Positions 15,845 to 24,074 of a stretch of 64,000 nt of DNA are shown here, piece by piece (position 1 is the stretch's first letter; each line of letters starts with the position of its first letter). A model generated the notes under the pieces. It searched no databases, was not told the origin of the DNA, and was given only the letters and a program-made list of their open reading frames with translations. The stretch is from Paenarthrobacter sp. A20 (GTDB taxonomy: Bacteria > Actinomycetota > Actinomycetes > Actinomycetales > Micrococcaceae), in contig NZ_JALJWH010000001.1 of assembly GCF_024168825.1 (NCBI RefSeq), forward strand, positions 1,550,001 to 1,614,000, written 5' to 3'. The position numbers were made by a program, and so were the translations under genes.

Positions 15845-17208
15845 GCTTTTTCCTTTTCCGGGGCGCCGTGTGGATCGTTGTCCAGGTCGCTGAGGCGCAA
15901 GCCCTTGGTTTCCTTGGCAAACATCACCGAGACCATGGAGATCAGGCCCATGACGGCGAGGTAGATGCCGATCGCATAGCCGGTGCCGAATGCGCTGTAG
16001 AGGGCCAGGGCGATGATCGGTGACAACGAGCCGGCGATCAGCGATGCCAGGTTATAGGCCACTGAGGTGCCGCTGTACCGGACGTCCGTGGGGAAAAGTT
16101 CGGAGAAGAACGCGCCGATCACCGAGCTGTACGCGGCGAAGATCAGCAGGCCGCCCACGGCGGCTGCAATGATTCCCCAGGTCTGTCCCGTATTGAGCAG
16201 GGCGAAGAACGCGAAGGCCCACACCATGGTGGCAATCGACGCTCCGATCAGGATGGGCTTCCGCCCTACCTTGTCCGCGTACAGCGCCAGGATGGGAATG
16301 GCGACGACGGCCACGCCCTGCCCGATCATGACGGCGGTGAGGCCTGTCTGCCGCTGCAACCCCATGATCTGGGTGACGTAGGTAATGATGAACAGCGAAT
16401 AGATGTAGAAGCCTGCGTTCTCGCCCATCCGGCTGCCGGTGGCGATGAGGATCTCGCGCCAGTTGCGGCGGAACAGGATGGTCAGCGGCATCTTCCGTTC
16501 CTTGTTGCCTTCGGCTTCGCGCTTGCGCTGTGCTTCCTTGAACAGCGGGGTTTCCTGGACGTAAAGCCGCAGGACGAGGCCAATGACTACCAGCAGTGCA
16601 GACAAACCGAACGCGATGCGCCAGCCCCATGCCAGGAACTCGCTCTCCGGCATGGTGGCGGCGAGGATGGCCAGGACGCCGGCAGCCATCAGGTTGCCCA
16701 GCGGTGGGCCCATGTTCGGCCACGAAGCCCAGAACGCGCGGCGGGCGCTTTCGTTGCTGTGCTCGGAGACGAGGAGTACCGCGCCGCCCCATTCGCCGCC
16801 GAGGGCAAATCCCTGAATCAAGCGGAGCAGCAGGAGGAGCAGGGGTGCTGCAAGGCCGATCGCTGCGTACGAAGGGATGAAGGCGATGAGGGTGGTGGCG
16901 ACACCCATGAGCATCAGGCTGGCCACCAGTGTTGCGCGCCGGCCGTGTTTGTCTCCCAGATGACCCAGGACTATGGCGCCGATGGGGCGTGCCAGGAAGC
17001 CGGCCGCGAACGTTCCGAGGGCCAGCATGGTGCCCACCAGGGGATCGTCGGTAGGGAAGTAGAGCTTGTTGAATACCAGCGCTGCGGCGGTGCCGTAGAG
17101 GAAGAAGTCGTACCATTCAACGGCCGTGCCGGCCAGGCTCGAAGCAGCCACCACGGGCAGGCTGGAGTGCTTCTGTTGCCGCAGTTCTGCTTTCTTCAAA
17201 TCGGTCAT
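15841..17208 (-). CDS. MFS transporter, metabolite:H+ symporter (MHS) type
   Basis: The 455-residue, 12-segment permease is of the MHS family. It has SLAGTAVEWYDFFLYGTAAAL in the first segment, the loop-2 signature GHLGDKHGRR and the ALGGEWGGAVLLVSEH block. Relatives import aromatic or dicarboxylic acids and betaines. The ATG at 17208 has AAAGGA 9 bases upstream and is preferred over a start 37 codons upstream, which would overlap the operator region. It opens the six-gene operon and is divergent from the GntR gene. Confidence 0.9.
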   Translation of the reverse strand: MTDLKKAELRQQKHSSLPVVAASSLAGTAVEWYDFFLYGTAAALVFNKLYFPTDDPLVGTMLALGTFAAGFLARPIGAIVLGHLGDKHGRRATLVASLMLMGVATTLIAFIPSYAAIGLAAPLLLLLLRLIQGFALGGEWGGAVLLVSEHSNESARRAFWASWPNMGPPLGNLMAAGVLAILAATMPESEFLAWGWRIAFGLSALLVVIGLVLRLYVQETPLFKEAQRKREAEGNKERKMPLTILFRRNWREILIATGSRMGENAGFYIYSLFIITYVTQIMGLQRQTGLTAVMIGQGVAVVAIPILALYADKVGRKPILIGASIATMVWAFAFFALLNTGQTWGIIAAAVGGLLIFAAYSSVIGAFFSELFPTDVRYSGTSVAYNLASLIAGSLSPIIALALYSAFGTGYAIGIYLAVMGLISMVSVMFAKETKGLRLSDLDNDPHGAPEKEKA

Positions 17209-17327
17209 TGTGGGAATCCTTTGCGAGTGGGAGCCGCGGAGCTTCTGTTGAGTCTGGCGGCCGGGCTCCCAGGAAAATTTGGGTATTTCCGATGCGTGAG
17301 CGGAGTCACTGAACAACACTGTAGACG

Positions 17328-17341
17328 GGTTGTATACAACC
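17328..17341. promoter_or_regulatory. GntR operator candidate, site 1
   Basis: GGTTGTATACAACC is a perfect 14-bp palindrome in the divergent region between the transporter and GntR genes, 120 bp upstream of the transporter start. FadR-branch GntR proteins often bind short TNGTNNNACNA-like palindromes, which this fits. A second GTATAC lies at 17400-17405. Confidence 0.65.
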
Positions 17342-17397
17342 TGTCTATATTTGAAGGAGAAGTTTTCAGGAACGTCCCGAACAGTCCTGAATGCAAC

Positions 17398-17407
17398 TCG
17401 TATACTG
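17398..17407. promoter_or_regulatory. GntR operator candidate, site 2, overlapping a -10
   Basis: TCGTATACTG contains the same GTATAC core as site 1, with centres 68 bp apart. It overlaps a good -10 hexamer, TATACT (17401-17406), 24 bp before the GntR start codon. This arrangement would allow autorepression. Confidence 0.5.
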
Positions 17408-17429
17408 GGCTACGCGAGAAAGGCTCTGC

Positions 17430-18071
17430 ATGATCCAGATGACCCCCGCTGCACAGTCGCAGCCAGAAGTGGCCTACCAGTGGATGAAAAGCTACATCGC
17501 AGCCCTGCCCCGTGAGGAAGAAACATTCCTCAACGAGGGAGTCCTGGCCAAGACCACGGGTACCTCACGAACCCCCGTGCGTGAGGCATTGCTGCGCCTT
17601 GAAGCCGAAGGATTCGTCAAGAGGATCCCGCACAAAGGCGCCTACGTGCCACCCATCTCCGACCCCGACGTACGCGCCATCCTGCAGGCACGGTCCGTGG
17701 TGGAGAAGTGGGCCGTCTCGGCAGTGGAAACCATGCTTGAGGCCCAGATCGATGCCTTCCAGCGCGTGATTGACCAGCAGCAGGAGGCCCGGGACGATCC
17801 CGCCAGGTTCATCGAGCTGGACACGGAATTCCACACGCTCATGGTCCGTGCCGGCGGCAACCCCGTACTCGCCGACTTCTACGCGTCGCTCCGGCAAAAA
17901 CAACTCAGGATCGGCGTCAAAGCCGTTACCCAGGGCACGGATCGAGCCGGGGACGTCCTGCGGGAACACCAACTGATCGTCGACGCGCTCCGCAGCCGAA
18001 GCCTGGACGCAGCGCACAAAGCCATCGACGAGCACCTCGATTCCACCCGCTTGGCAGTCATCGGGTACTAG
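17430..18071 (+). CDS. GntR family regulator (FadR/FCD subfamily)
   Basis: The 213-residue protein has an N-terminal winged helix (TFLNEGVLAKTTGTSRTPVREALLRLEAEGFVKRIPHKGA region, about residues 30-70) and an FCD ligand-binding domain with the metal-type pattern ELDTEFHTLMV and a late REHQLIVDAL histidine. The ATG at 17430 has AAAGG about 10 bases upstream; an ATG 13 codons earlier overlaps the putative promoter. It probably represses the divergent 17208-11958 operon in response to a pathway acid. Confidence 0.9.
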   Translation: MIQMTPAAQSQPEVAYQWMKSYIAALPREEETFLNEGVLAKTTGTSRTPVREALLRLEAEGFVKRIPHKGAYVPPISDPDVRAILQARSVVEKWAVSAVETMLEAQIDAFQRVIDQQQEARDDPARFIELDTEFHTLMVRAGGNPVLADFYASLRQKQLRIGVKAVTQGTDRAGDVLREHQLIVDALRSRSLDAAHKAIDEHLDSTRLAVIGY

Positions 18072-18147
18072 TCCTCGCTGTGCAGCTCCCGTTGCCGATC
18101 CCCATGGTTCATTATCACCGCAGGTCAACTGCGGTAGGGGCGACATG

Positions 18148-18169
18148 GTCTTGATCGAATCTTGAGCCA
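18148..18169. promoter_or_regulatory. Tandem 11-bp repeats upstream of the BcsB-like gene
   Basis: GTCTTGATCGA (18148-18158) is followed directly by ATCTTGAGCCA (18159-18169). The second unit differs by one base, and the first by three, from ATCTTGAGCAA, which occurs twice in perfect tandem at 23978-23999 before the diguanylate cyclase. Both lie upstream of transcription units of the same locus. An 11-bp period is typical of OmpR/PhoB-family direct-repeat sites. Confidence 0.55.
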
Positions 18170-18268
18170 ACTCAGCAATGCGCCTTGAGTTCGGTTCGGC
18201 AGTGTCTATGAGGTTGGCCTTGATCGGCTAACGGACACATTCGCTGCTAGTTACTCAGGACTGACATC

Positions 18269-20311
18269 GTGACCCAAACCCCTGCCGGACCACGCCCGCG
18301 CCTCCAAACCCGACCCCACCCGGTCAGGATCCTGCTCGCCTCTGCCGCAACCCTGGCGCTGGCCGCCGTTACCGCCCCTGGAGCAAGCGCTGAACCTGCA
18401 CCAGCGCAGGGAGCGGCCCTGCAGACCTCATCCAGCGTTTCGGCCCTCGCAGGCCAATCCGAGCAGATGGTGGTGGTGCCCGTGACGGCCGGCTTGGAAC
18501 CCACCCGGGTGAAGGGGACAATCGCGGTGTCGGGGAAGCCTGAGGGGATGGTCCGGGCCACGGTCAATGGCCGGATCATCCTCGAAAGCAACGCAGCAGC
18601 CACTGTTCCCCTCGACGAAGCAGTCAGCAGCGCCGACGTTGTTGGCCAGCAACTCTCCGTTGGACTGCAATACATTCCGGCAACGCAGACCATGTGCGTC
18701 CTGTCCAACTCCACGGCAACGCTCGGCAATCTGTCGGTTGACTTCAGCGGAACCGCCAAGGATCCCACCACCGTTGGCGAGTTCTTCCCGGCGTCCGTGC
18801 CCGCCGTCGTACTTCCCGTCCCGGCCGATCCCGGAGCAGATGTTTCCGCGGCCATCATGACCGCGTCGGCCGCCATGGCCCACCGCTACCCTGAGGCCAG
18901 CATCAGCGTGGTTCCGGACGCTGAACTCGCGGCCCGCACAGCCGGCCTGCCGGCAGGGAGCCGGATCATCAGCGTCGTCGCCGGCTCCGGGGACACCAAC
19001 ACACAGCTGACCGCTGCGGCCGGCCTTCCCCAACTCATCCTCAGCGGCCACGATGAACAACTCCGCACCGCAGCCCGGGCGTTCTCCAGCGATAAGACGG
19101 CGCTCGCGGTGACCTCCTCCGTCACCGGCCTTACCTCCGCGCTACCTGCCGCCCCCGGCCTGGTCCAGAGCCTCAAGGACCTCGGCAGCGCCACGCTCAA
19201 GCTCTCCGGCTACGGCACGCCGGAATCCTACGTCGGCGTTAGCCAGTCGCAGTTCGGCGGCCCGGTTTCCTCAGTGAAGGTCCAGCTCAAAGGCACCCAC
19301 ACAGCCGTCCCGGACAACGCCCATGCGCAGCTTTCGGTCTTCTGGAACGACTACCTGCTCGGCTCGAAAAACCTCGACGGCGGTGACACCTTCACGGTGG
19401 ACGCCGAGGTTCCAGCGGGGCAGCTCCAGGCGAAGAACGGCCTGCGGATCCGCCTCGCTGCGCTCCCGGCCGGCGGTGACTGCACCGGGCCCGCGGGTGT
19501 CATGCCCATGGAAGTCACCCTCGATACCGCGGGTAGCACCCTCACCGCCGTCCGGGGCGCTTCCACGAAGGCAGGCTTCGCACGCTTTCCCCAGGCATTG
19601 GGCCAGAGCGTTGCCGTGGCCTTCGGAGACGGCAACGCCCAGGCAAACACCGTCAACGCAGCGTCCCTGACAGCGTCCCTGCAGCGGGACAGTGCCACCT
19701 TGCTGGACACCCGCGTGGTGGGCCTGGATACCCTGGCAGGCTCCAGCGAGCCCGGGCTGGTAGTGGGCGCCACCGCCGAGGTGGCCAACAAGCTCTCGGC
19801 GCCCCTGCGGTTGGCGGAGTTCCGCACCATCTCTCCGTCCGACGTCGAATATGGCGTGGGCACTACGGCGCCGTTCGGCGTGCTGGAAGCGTTCGAGCAG
19901 GGCGGCCGCGACCTGTTGCTGCTCGGTGCGTGGGCGCCGGAGGGCGACGCAGCTGCGGCGTCCACGTTGCAGGCATCCCTGGTCTCCCATGTGGGTGGCG
20001 TTGAAGGCGGGTGGGCTTCCCTGTCCCGCAATCTCCTGGTGACCCAACCCTCGGGAACCCCGGTCCTGCTGGAAAGCAACGTACTGGTTCCGCAGAAGGC
20101 TGTTACCGACGACTACCGTCCCTATGCCTGGTGGATCGGCGGAGCTGTCCTGGTGCTCGGACTGGCCTTCGCACTCCGGACCGTGCTCATGAGGCGTCGT
20201 GCCAAGGAAGCACAGACATACGTGGACGCTGAACAGGCGGCAACGGAACGGGCCGAACAGGCAGAGCAGGCCGAACCGGCAGAGCAGGCCGAACAGGCAC
20301 ATGGCAACTAG
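18269..20311 (+). CDS. Secreted, membrane-anchored BcsB-like protein
   Basis: The 680-residue protein begins at GTG. It has a signal peptide (hydrophobic stretch near residues 20-38, cleavage near GASAEPA), a large extracytoplasmic part and a C-terminal membrane segment (WWIGGAVLVLGLAFALRTVL) followed by a basic stop and a Glu/Ala/Gln-rich tail. The extracellular part has a BcsB-like layout: MVRATVNGRIILES near the N-terminus, NDYLLGSKNL and VPAGQLQAKNGLRIRLAALP, then a DCTGPAG cysteine-containing loop. BcsB-type proteins hold the nascent polysaccharide next to the BcsA synthase. It is first of three overlapping genes ending in a BcsA-like GT2. The link to BcsB is by layout and context and needs a profile search. 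Confidence 0.7.
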   Translation: MTQTPAGPRPRLQTRPHPVRILLASAATLALAAVTAPGASAEPAPAQGAALQTSSSVSALAGQSEQMVVVPVTAGLEPTRVKGTIAVSGKPEGMVRATVNGRIILESNAAATVPLDEAVSSADVVGQQLSVGLQYIPATQTMCVLSNSTATLGNLSVDFSGTAKDPTTVGEFFPASVPAVVLPVPADPGADVSAAIMTASAAMAHRYPEASISVVPDAELAARTAGLPAGSRIISVVAGSGDTNTQLTAAAGLPQLILSGHDEQLRTAARAFSSDKTALAVTSSVTGLTSALPAAPGLVQSLKDLGSATLKLSGYGTPESYVGVSQSQFGGPVSSVKVQLKGTHTAVPDNAHAQLSVFWNDYLLGSKNLDGGDTFTVDAEVPAGQLQAKNGLRIRLAALPAGGDCTGPAGVMPMEVTLDTAGSTLTAVRGASTKAGFARFPQALGQSVAVAFGDGNAQANTVNAASLTASLQRDSATLLDTRVVGLDTLAGSSEPGLVVGATAEVANKLSAPLRLAEFRTISPSDVEYGVGTTAPFGVLEAFEQGGRDLLLLGAWAPEGDAAAASTLQASLVSHVGGVEGGWASLSRNLLVTQPSGTPVLLESNVLVPQKAVTDDYRPYAWWIGGAVLVLGLAFALRTVLMRRRAKEAQTYVDAEQAATERAEQAEQAEPAEQAEQAHGN

Positions 20312-21995
20312 CGTCGCCACCCGGCGCCGGGCTGCCCACCGGCAGCCGGCGCTGCGGGCCCTGGTGTTGCTGGCCCGGAAGGGCTGGGTGCGGCTCGGTG
20401 CCCCGGTGGTTGGCCGCAAGGTCCCGGGCACCAGGATCGTCGCGGTGGTTTCGCTGCTGGTGGGCTACATCGCATGCCTTTACACGATCGGCCACGGCAC
20501 CAACCTGGACTACTCCGACGCCCAAAGCCACCTGACCATCGCCCGGCGTATCTTCGACAGCAAGGCGCCCGGCTTTGAACAATTGGGCACCGTTTGGCTG
20601 CCCATGCCACACCTGCTGCTGGCACCGTTCGTGCTGAACATGTGGTTGTTCAGCACGGGCTGGGCTGCAGGAATCCTGGGTATCCTGGCGTTGTCCGCCA
20701 CCGCCACCGGTTTGTACTTGATCGCCGCCCGCCTCGGGTTGGGAAGGGCGGGGCGGCTGGCCGCTACCCTGGTGGTCCTGGCCAACCCGGCGGTCCTCTA
20801 CGTCTACACCACGGCGTTGACCGAGCCCGTGCTCATCATGTGCATCGTGGGAGGCATGGCCGGCCTGGCGCATTGGGCAACCAGCCGGCGCCGGATGAGT
20901 GCCGGCGAGCTGGCAGTCTTCGCCGGGATCCCATCGGCCGCCGCAGTGCTTTCCCGTTACGAGGGGTGGGCCTTGGTGATGACCGGAACGCTCTTTGTAC
21001 TGATCGTGGCCAAACGCCGCACCGGCGGGTGGCGGGAAGCCTTCGTTATGGCCGGCGGCTACGTGATGATCCCGGCCGCGGCAGTGCTTTGGTGGATCTC
21101 CTATAACTGGGCCATCTACGGCAACCCGCTGGAGTTCATGTTTGGGCAATACTCCGCTTACGCGCAGCAAAAGAACATTACCGACGGCGGACTGTTGCCA
21201 ACCAAGGGCAACCTGGGGCTGACGCTGACTACTTTCCACTGGTCGCTGCTGGAGACGGTCGGCGTCGTTGTCCTCGCCTTGGCGGCGTGCGGCGCCGTCG
21301 TACTGGTCTTCAGGCGCGGCTTCGCCAACAGCACTTTGCTGGTGGCGGTGACCGGCAGCGCTTATGCTTTTGCGCTGCTGAGCCTGTTCCTGGGCCAGAC
21401 CGCCATCAACAACGATCACTCGCTGCCATCCACGTGGTGGAACAACCGCTTTGCGCTGACGGCCTTGCCGCTGGTGGCCATCCTGGTGGCCGTGTTCGTC
21501 GAGGAAATCACCAGGCCCGCACGGCTCAGGCTTTGGCTGACCGGCGCCTTGCTGGCAGGACTCGTGGTGCAGAACGTGTGGTGGAGCGAGGACCCAACTG
21601 GGCGGCTTGCCGTGCTGGCGGAAGGGCGGATGTCCGCTGAATCCACCACGAATTCCACGGCCGCGGCGCGCTGGCTCAACGAGCACTACGAGTCCGGCGG
21701 AATCCTGATGGACGAGAGTGCCCGGGGCAATGCGGTGCTTCCAGTGATGGGTATTCCGCTCAAGGAGATCTACAACCGAGCTTCCGGGGATTACTTCGGG
21801 CCGGCGCTGGAGGACCCCGCGAAGTACGCACAGTGGGTCTTCGTCAACGTTGAAGCAGGTGCAGGTGCGCGGGACTCCGGGCCCACGGACCTGGTGTACC
21901 AGGCGATCGGCAAGAACCCGTCCTTCAACGTCCGCTATTCCGTTGCCTTTTCCACCCCCACCCACCGGATCTATGAAAGGTCCTCCGACCGATGA
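20301..21995 (+). CDS. Integral membrane glycosyltransferase (GT39/ArnT-like)
   Basis: The 564-residue polytopic membrane protein has about 10-12 hydrophobic segments. The first extracytoplasmic loop, GTNLDYSDAQSHLTIARRIFD, contains the acidic pair expected of GT-C enzymes (PMT/ArnT type), which use lipid-linked sugars. A C-terminal soluble domain (about residues 430-564) follows the last segment. The ATG at 20301 lies inside the end of the preceding gene (11-base overlap), and the stop overlaps the next start (ATGA). It could decorate the polymer made by the adjacent synthase. Confidence 0.75.
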   Translation: MATSVATRRRAAHRQPALRALVLLARKGWVRLGAPVVGRKVPGTRIVAVVSLLVGYIACLYTIGHGTNLDYSDAQSHLTIARRIFDSKAPGFEQLGTVWLPMPHLLLAPFVLNMWLFSTGWAAGILGILALSATATGLYLIAARLGLGRAGRLAATLVVLANPAVLYVYTTALTEPVLIMCIVGGMAGLAHWATSRRRMSAGELAVFAGIPSAAAVLSRYEGWALVMTGTLFVLIVAKRRTGGWREAFVMAGGYVMIPAAAVLWWISYNWAIYGNPLEFMFGQYSAYAQQKNITDGGLLPTKGNLGLTLTTFHWSLLETVGVVVLALAACGAVVLVFRRGFANSTLLVAVTGSAYAFALLSLFLGQTAINNDHSLPSTWWNNRFALTALPLVAILVAVFVEEITRPARLRLWLTGALLAGLVVQNVWWSEDPTGRLAVLAEGRMSAESTTNSTAAARWLNEHYESGGILMDESARGNAVLPVMGIPLKEIYNRASGDYFGPALEDPAKYAQWVFVNVEAGAGARDSGPTDLVYQAIGKNPSFNVRYSVAFSTPTHRIYERSSDR

Positions 21996-23950
21996 CTTCC
22001 TCTTCGCACCTTGCGGACGCCACGCTCAACCGGCAATCGATCGGACAGGCACTGCTCGCCGCCGGATTGGTAACACCGGAACAGTTGCAGCGGGCACTTG
22101 ACCGGGCAGTGAGCGAAGGTGGATTGCTGGGCCGGCACCTCATCCTGGAAGCCGGCCTGGACCGGCGTCGGATTTATGAAGTCCTGGCTCAGCATTGGGA
22201 GGCGCCACTGGTGGACCTGGTTGCCGAACCGGCCGACGACCGGCTCATGGAGATGCTCGGCTACAGCGGACTGGGTGAACCACGTTGGCTGCCATGGCGG
22301 ATGGAGGGAGACCTCCTGACAGTTGCCACGGCGGTGGCTCCGTCGGCGGCCATTGCGCACGAGGCGGCCCTGACGTTCGGGGCCAAGGACGTCGTCTTCC
22401 GGACCACCACTGACTGGGACATCAACCAGTCCATCCAGCGGTCCTTCCGCCGCCACCTCCTCTACGAGTCCGCCGAGCGCCTTGCCGAAGAACGGCCCGG
22501 AGAGTCCGCCCGCACCGCCCTGACACAATGGCAGCGCTACCTTCCGGTGGTCCTGGTCCTGGGAATGGTGGCCGCCTTCGTGCTCTCGCCGCTGACTGCG
22601 ATCATCGTGTTGTTGGCCGCTGCGAACATCGTGTTCCTGGTGAGCATCGGCTTCAAGACACTTGCCAGCCTTCGCAGCCCTTTCGACCGTTTGCATGACG
22701 CCGCGGTGGCCAAGGCCAGGGATAAGGAGAGGGCCGGCCGCGGGTTGCCTCCCTTGGCGGAGGAACGGGTTCCCGATGGGGAGTTGCCCGTCTACACCAT
22801 CCTGGTGCCCGTGTTCCGGGAAGCCAACATCATCGATAAGCTGCTGACCAACCTGGGCCAGTTGGACTATCCGCGGTCCAAGTTGGATGTCCTGGTCCTC
22901 CTGGAAGAGGACGACGCCGAGACCATCGCCGCAGCGAAAGCCTCACGGCCGCCGGAGTATGTCCGCATCCTCATCGTGCCCAAGGGCGATCCGCAGACCA
23001 AGCCCAGGGCCTGCAATTACGGGCTCACGTTCGCCCGCGGCGAGTATGTGGTCATTTACGACGCCGAGGACCGCCCGGAGCCCGGCCAGCTCCGCGCATC
23101 CATAGCCGCGTTCAAGCAGGACGAATTCGAGCGGAAACACCTTAACCCCAAGCGCAAGCCACTCATCTGCGTCCAAGCCGCGCTCAACTATTTCAATGCA
23201 GACCAAAACGTCCTCACCCGGATGTTCACCATCGAGTACACCCACTGGTTCGACTCGATGCTCCCTGGCCTGGACAACTCCGGAATCCCGCTGCCGCTGG
23301 GCGGCACGTCCAACCACTTTGTCACCGCCCTGCTGAAGGAAGTCGGCGCGTGGGATCCGTGGAACGTCACGGAAGACGCCGACCTGGGCCTCCGGGCTGC
23401 AGTGGACGGATACCGCGTGGGCGTCATCAATTCCACTACGTGGGAGGAAGCTTGCTCGCAGGTGCCGGCGTGGATCAAGCAACGCACGCGCTGGATCAAG
23501 GGCTACATGGTGACCTCGGCAGTCAATACGAGGAACACCCTGCGCTACATCAAGAGCACCGGGATTGCCGGCGCCGTCGGATTCCTCGGCCTGATCCTGG
23601 GAACACCCCTGGCTTTCCTGGCCTACCCGCTGGTTGTGGGGTTCACCGTAGTGACGTACATCGGGTACGACATCGTCGGCCTGGTCCTGCCCGAATGGCT
23701 CCTGGTAGGAGGCGTGGTCTCCATGCTGTTCGGAAACGCCATGATGATTGTTGTCTCCGGGGTTGCCACGCTCCGCCGCCACGGATGGCGGATCGCGATC
23801 TTCGCCCTGCTCAACCCGTTCTATTGGGTGCTGCACTCAGTGGCTGCGTGGCGGGCGGCATGGCAGATGCTCACCAGCCCGCACAAGTGGGAAAAGACGC
23901 CGCACGGGCTGGAAGCGGAGTACCACGACGACGGCCACTGGACTGCCTAG
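21992..23950 (+). CDS. Processive GT2 glycosyltransferase with N-terminal MshEN-type domain
   Basis: The 652-residue protein has a soluble N-terminus with two MshEN-like motifs, SIGQALLAAGLVTPEQLQRAL (about 16-36) and LLGRHLILEAGLDRRRIYEV (about 45-64). Such motifs bind cyclic di-GMP in MshE and in NfrB-type synthases. Two membrane segments follow (about 180-215), then a BcsA-like GT-A domain with VYTILVPVFRE (near 266), EEDDAE, the DAED motif near 357, TEDADLG near 460 and QRTRW near 496. Several C-terminal membrane segments complete it. All catalytic motifs of processive synthases are present. No PilZ domain is seen, so the MshEN part probably replaces it. GGEEF and GGDEF-EAL proteins are encoded just downstream. 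Confidence 0.88.
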   Translation: MTSSSHLADATLNRQSIGQALLAAGLVTPEQLQRALDRAVSEGGLLGRHLILEAGLDRRRIYEVLAQHWEAPLVDLVAEPADDRLMEMLGYSGLGEPRWLPWRMEGDLLTVATAVAPSAAIAHEAALTFGAKDVVFRTTTDWDINQSIQRSFRRHLLYESAERLAEERPGESARTALTQWQRYLPVVLVLGMVAAFVLSPLTAIIVLLAAANIVFLVSIGFKTLASLRSPFDRLHDAAVAKARDKERAGRGLPPLAEERVPDGELPVYTILVPVFREANIIDKLLTNLGQLDYPRSKLDVLVLLEEDDAETIAAAKASRPPEYVRILIVPKGDPQTKPRACNYGLTFARGEYVVIYDAEDRPEPGQLRASIAAFKQDEFERKHLNPKRKPLICVQAALNYFNADQNVLTRMFTIEYTHWFDSMLPGLDNSGIPLPLGGTSNHFVTALLKEVGAWDPWNVTEDADLGLRAAVDGYRVGVINSTTWEEACSQVPAWIKQRTRWIKGYMVTSAVNTRNTLRYIKSTGIAGAVGFLGLILGTPLAFLAYPLVVGFTVVTYIGYDIVGLVLPEWLLVGGVVSMLFGNAMMIVVSGVATLRRHGWRIAIFALLNPFYWVLHSVAAWRAAWQMLTSPHKWEKTPHGLEAEYHDDGHWTA

Positions 23951-23977
23951 GGAGCGCACCTTGGTGGAGTACAGCTG

Positions 23978-23999
23978 ATCTTGAGCAAATCTTGAGCAA
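23978..23999. promoter_or_regulatory. Perfect tandem 11-bp repeats upstream of the diguanylate cyclase
   Basis: ATCTTGAGCAA occurs at 23978-23988 and again at 23989-23999, exactly one helical turn apart, 75 bp before the preferred start at 24075. The same element in degenerate form is at 18148-18169 upstream of the polysaccharide unit. This looks like a shared operator for an OmpR-type response regulator. Confidence 0.65.
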
Positions 24000-24074
24000 A
24001 TGCCGCATCGGGATTGAGTAAGCCCCGAGACACTGAACTCAATGCCGATGGATGACCAGCTGAGGGGGTTGGAC

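Noticed and set aside
20222..20311. Minisatellite in the tail of the BcsB-like gene
   Set aside because: GCAGAGCAGGCCGAA-like units are repeated, but they encode a Glu/Ala/Gln tail in frame and look like ordinary low-complexity coding sequence.
20187..21965. 592-codon minus-strand frame over the GT-C-like gene
   Set aside because: Antisense shadow; the plus-strand product has clear membrane topology and translational coupling.
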